Source: Prevotellaceae bacterium UBA5903 (lineage in GTDB: Bacteria; Bacteroidota; Bacteroidia; Bacteroidales; Bacteroidaceae). Taken from it: a stretch of 17,463 nucleotides of DNA. The notes under the pieces are model-generated. The model did not search any database. It saw only the letters and a program-made list of their open reading frames with translations, and was not told where the DNA came from. The stretch covers positions 1 through 17,463 of the forward strand of contig DJEH01000043.1 in assembly GCA_002431845.1 (NCBI GenBank), given 5' to 3'. Position 1 is the first letter of the stretch. Each line of letters opens with the position of its first letter. Shown in pieces: positions 15,186 to 17,463 of this stretch. The position numbers and the translations under genes were made by a program.

Positions 15186-17463
15186 ATGAAAATCGCATTT
15201 TCACATAGGCTATACAGTTTTTTAATCCTTCTATTATTACCCTTAAATGTTCTAGCGCAAAAAGATGAAATATACATACATCAAATCAAAGTAGTAGATG
15301 GATATACAGAAAAAGTGCTAGAGAAGGCTCATGTTTCTGTAATGGAAGCAGATAGCACGACCTTGTTGGTAGACTCCTTGCAAAGACGATACATGCTTTA
15401 TGATGATAAATTGACCTGTGTGGGATTTCAAGGATACATACCTCGTAGAGAAAAAATTGTATTACGTGCTCAGTGCAAGGGATACGAAACTCAATACTTG
15501 GCATGGACATTGCCTAAGAGCAAATCAGTAACCAAAGTAAAAGCTACGAAAGGCATCTACCTATGGCAAGAACAAGAAAAGAATTTGGGCGAAGCATCTG
15601 TTACAGCCTCACGCATTTTGATGGTAATGAAAGGCGACACCATTGAATATAATGCGGCGGCATTTCGCATGCACGAGGGTTCAATGCTCGACAATCTGAT
15701 ACGCGCTCTTCCTGGGGTAAAACTTAATGATAACGGCAGAATTACTGTAAATGGCGAATACGTTAAAAATCTGCTTGTAAATGGACGTGATTTCTTTGAT
15801 GGAGACCCTAAAATAGCTCTACGCAATTTACCAGCATACACCGTGAACAAAATAAAAATTTATCGCTATTCGGACAAAAGAAAATATCGCAATGACAGCA
15901 ATCCACTTTCGGAAGAAGAAAAGCAAAAGGACCCATTGGTGATGGACGTAGCCTTGAAACGCGAATATGCACAAGGATGGATAAGCAATTACGAAGCAGG
16001 TGGTGGTAGCACACTGAAATCTCCTCTCGATGCTAAATGGTTGGGGCGACTTTTTGCTCTCCGCTACACCAATCACTCTTCCTTGGGCTTTTATGCAGCA
16101 GTCAATAATGTTAATGACGATGCATCCCCAGGCAGCAAAGGCGAATGGAGCAAAGCTGAAATATCCGATGGGGAAAGGAAAAACTATATAGCAGGTTTTA
16201 ACTTCTCTTTAGCCCCTAAAGATACTCCCTTTTACTTCAAAACCTCATTGACTGCCAAGAGAGAGACATCACTTTTTGAAAATAAAAATATCGGGGAGAC
16301 ATTCTATAATAATAGCCATACCTCTTACCAAACGAATAATATAAACAATAGCTATTCGACCAATCTAAAATGGAACGCATATTTTAAAAAAAATTGCCAT
16401 AGAGGATTCGCACTTCATCAATTAGAAGCAAGCTACGATTACACAAAAAATAAGAGTAGGAATTATAGTATCAATCAACAGACGCAAATGCAAAACGACC
16501 TTGATACACTTTACATGCGTAGTCTGTGGGGAAATGTACATGAGGAAAAATGGGCTGCATCTTTAAGCTTATGTAGGTGGTTGCTGACTAACAGAAATCA
16601 TGACTATAGTTTTAATGCCGACTTTAGTTTTAACAAATATAACAACACCAATAGTCAACAAGACAGACTGCTCTATAGGCAACAAGGAGGTAGCAATCTC
16701 ATAGAACAAAGAAATTACGGTTTGCCAACATTTAATTATAAGTATTATGCCAATGCATCACATAGCAAGAACATATACAAAAAATCATTTAGATTCTATA
16801 CCTGTAGCCATTTGGAATATAAACAAGAGTTAAACTCAGGACATCAAGATTTGCATAGAAGCGAAGATGACTGGCTTGCACCATCTGCGACTGAAATCTC
16901 ATGGATGATAGACGAAGCTAATTCTTACCATACCACACGTATGGAACGCTCTATTGATTTTGAACAAAACCTATCTGTGGCATACAAAAACTTTGGTATA
17001 GATTTTTTTGGAGAATACAACGTTTATTTTCGTCGCATCAGAGATTTACGTGCTAACAAAACGCAAGAGAAAAAAACAAGCAATAACTTCATAAACAATC
17101 CTACGGTATCCTTAAGTTGGTCTAAAGGAAAACAAAATATCAATTTACGTGGCAGCATAAGAAAAGAACTTCCGGAACTTACCTATTTACTTGATGTGAC
17201 TGACACAAGCAATCCACTATTCCGAAACGAAGGCAATCCGCTACTAAAACCGACAAACCGATACAGAGTGGAAGCTAACTATCAGTACCAAGAACGAAGC
17301 GATTACATGCGCTTTGCCAAGCTCAACTTTTGTTATTCCGAATGGGAAAACAGCGTTAGTTATGCGCGGTTTTACAACCGCACAAATGGTGTAACGACCA
17401 TGCGTCCAATAAACATAAGCGGTACGTGGCAAACATGGGTTAAAGCTGATTACAGTGGATTAA
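15186..17463 (+). CDS. Outer-membrane beta-barrel protein C, 3' end beyond window
   Basis: Third paralogue of the barrel family, open from ATG 15186 through 759 codons to the window edge with no stop, so the C-terminus (about 200 residues by comparison) is missing from view. The signal peptide ends LLLLPLNVLAQ (about residue 25). The N-terminal sandwich (IHQIKVVDGYTEKVLEKAHVSV) is followed by the plug-like hallmark region: MKGDTIEYNAAAFRMHEGSM, LPGVKLNDNGRITVNGE, NGRDFFDGDPKIALRNLPAY. Then come the barrel landmarks seen in the other two (YTNHSSLGFYA, SGHQDL, SYHTTRMER, LPELTYLLDVTD). It is clearly more diverged from A and B than they are from each other. It lies divergent to the production operon, behind the leader-only peptide remnant. 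It may serve as an orphan receptor or immunity barrel, or take a peptide made elsewhere. Confidence 0.88.
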   Translation, partial: MKIAFSHRLYSFLILLLLPLNVLAQKDEIYIHQIKVVDGYTEKVLEKAHVSVMEADSTTLLVDSLQRRYMLYDDKLTCVGFQGYIPRREKIVLRAQCKGYETQYLAWTLPKSKSVTKVKATKGIYLWQEQEKNLGEASVTASRILMVMKGDTIEYNAAAFRMHEGSMLDNLIRALPGVKLNDNGRITVNGEYVKNLLVNGRDFFDGDPKIALRNLPAYTVNKIKIYRYSDKRKYRNDSNPLSEEEKQKDPLVMDVALKREYAQGWISNYEAGGGSTLKSPLDAKWLGRLFALRYTNHSSLGFYAAVNNVNDDASPGSKGEWSKAEISDGERKNYIAGFNFSLAPKDTPFYFKTSLTAKRETSLFENKNIGETFYNNSHTSYQTNNINNSYSTNLKWNAYFKKNCHRGFALHQLEASYDYTKNKSRNYSINQQTQMQNDLDTLYMRSLWGNVHEEKWAASLSLCRWLLTNRNHDYSFNADFSFNKYNNTNSQQDRLLYRQQGGSNLIEQRNYGLPTFNYKYYANASHSKNIYKKSFRFYTCSHLEYKQELNSGHQDLHRSEDDWLAPSATEISWMIDEANSYHTTRMERSIDFEQNLSVAYKNFGIDFFGEYNVYFRRIRDLRANKTQEKKTSNNFINNPTVSLSWSKGKQNINLRGSIRKELPELTYLLDVTDTSNPLFRNEGNPLLKPTNRYRVEANYQYQERSDYMRFAKLNFCYSEWENSVSYARFYNRTNGVTTMRPINISGTWQTWVKADYSGL

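Noticed and set aside
15557..16076. Overlapping - strand frames inside barrel C
   Set aside because: They are antisense to a long, clearly conserved + strand frame, and equivalent antisense frames appear over the plug region of the other barrels only because the coding sequence is conserved.

Overview
The window suggests a member of the Bacteroidales, most likely Prevotellaceae. The DNA is AT-rich, the putative promoters have the Bacteroidetes form (TTG or TTTG, 20 bp, TAnnTTTG) rather than the sigma70 form, Shine-Dalgarno sites are not evident, and the proteins (large OMP_b-brl_3-like barrels, a short HlyD-type adaptor, a VKOR-thioredoxin fusion) are typical of that phylum. Genus is an inference.

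Layout. Bases 1-831 hold trpA on the + strand, presumably the end of a trp operon. Bases 832-1177 are a convergent intergenic region with a hairpin, a striking array of four GC-rich palindromes and a short tandem repeat. From 14739 down to 1178 everything lies on the - strand and reads as one peptide production and export locus. In transcription order it is: VKOR/thioredoxin fusion (14739-13186), tandem glycosyltransferase-methyltransferase fusion (13157-11172), Cys-rich double-glycine precursor peptide A (11136-10876), a structured 442-bp spacer, outer-membrane barrel A (10433-7551), C39 peptidase ABC transporter (7537-5321), HlyD-like adaptor (5324-4611), an internal promoter, Cys-rich precursor peptide B (4459-4211), a 25-bp-stem hairpin, and outer-membrane barrel B (4048-1178). 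Divergently, on the + strand from about 14920, there is a promoter, a methyltransferase-like remnant, a third peptide gene cut down to its leader (15085-15147), and a third barrel gene (15186 to the window end, 3' truncated).

How the genes fit together (inference from families and order). Peptides with 27-residue double-glycine leaders and six conserved cysteines would be oxidised by the VKOR/DsbA-like protein, possibly glycosylated and methylated by the fusion enzyme, cleaved after GG and exported by the C39 ABC transporter with the HlyD-like adaptor. Each peptide gene is followed by its own paralogous outer-membrane barrel, which could be its exporter, receptor or immunity protein. No radical SAM, lanthionine or cyclodehydratase enzyme is present, and no TolC. 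The repeated peptide-barrel pairing (three times, once with a broken peptide), the two-glycosyltransferase-plus-methyltransferase enzyme and a T10G10 homopolymer between the divergent promoters are what make this more than an ordinary bacteriocin-type exporter locus.
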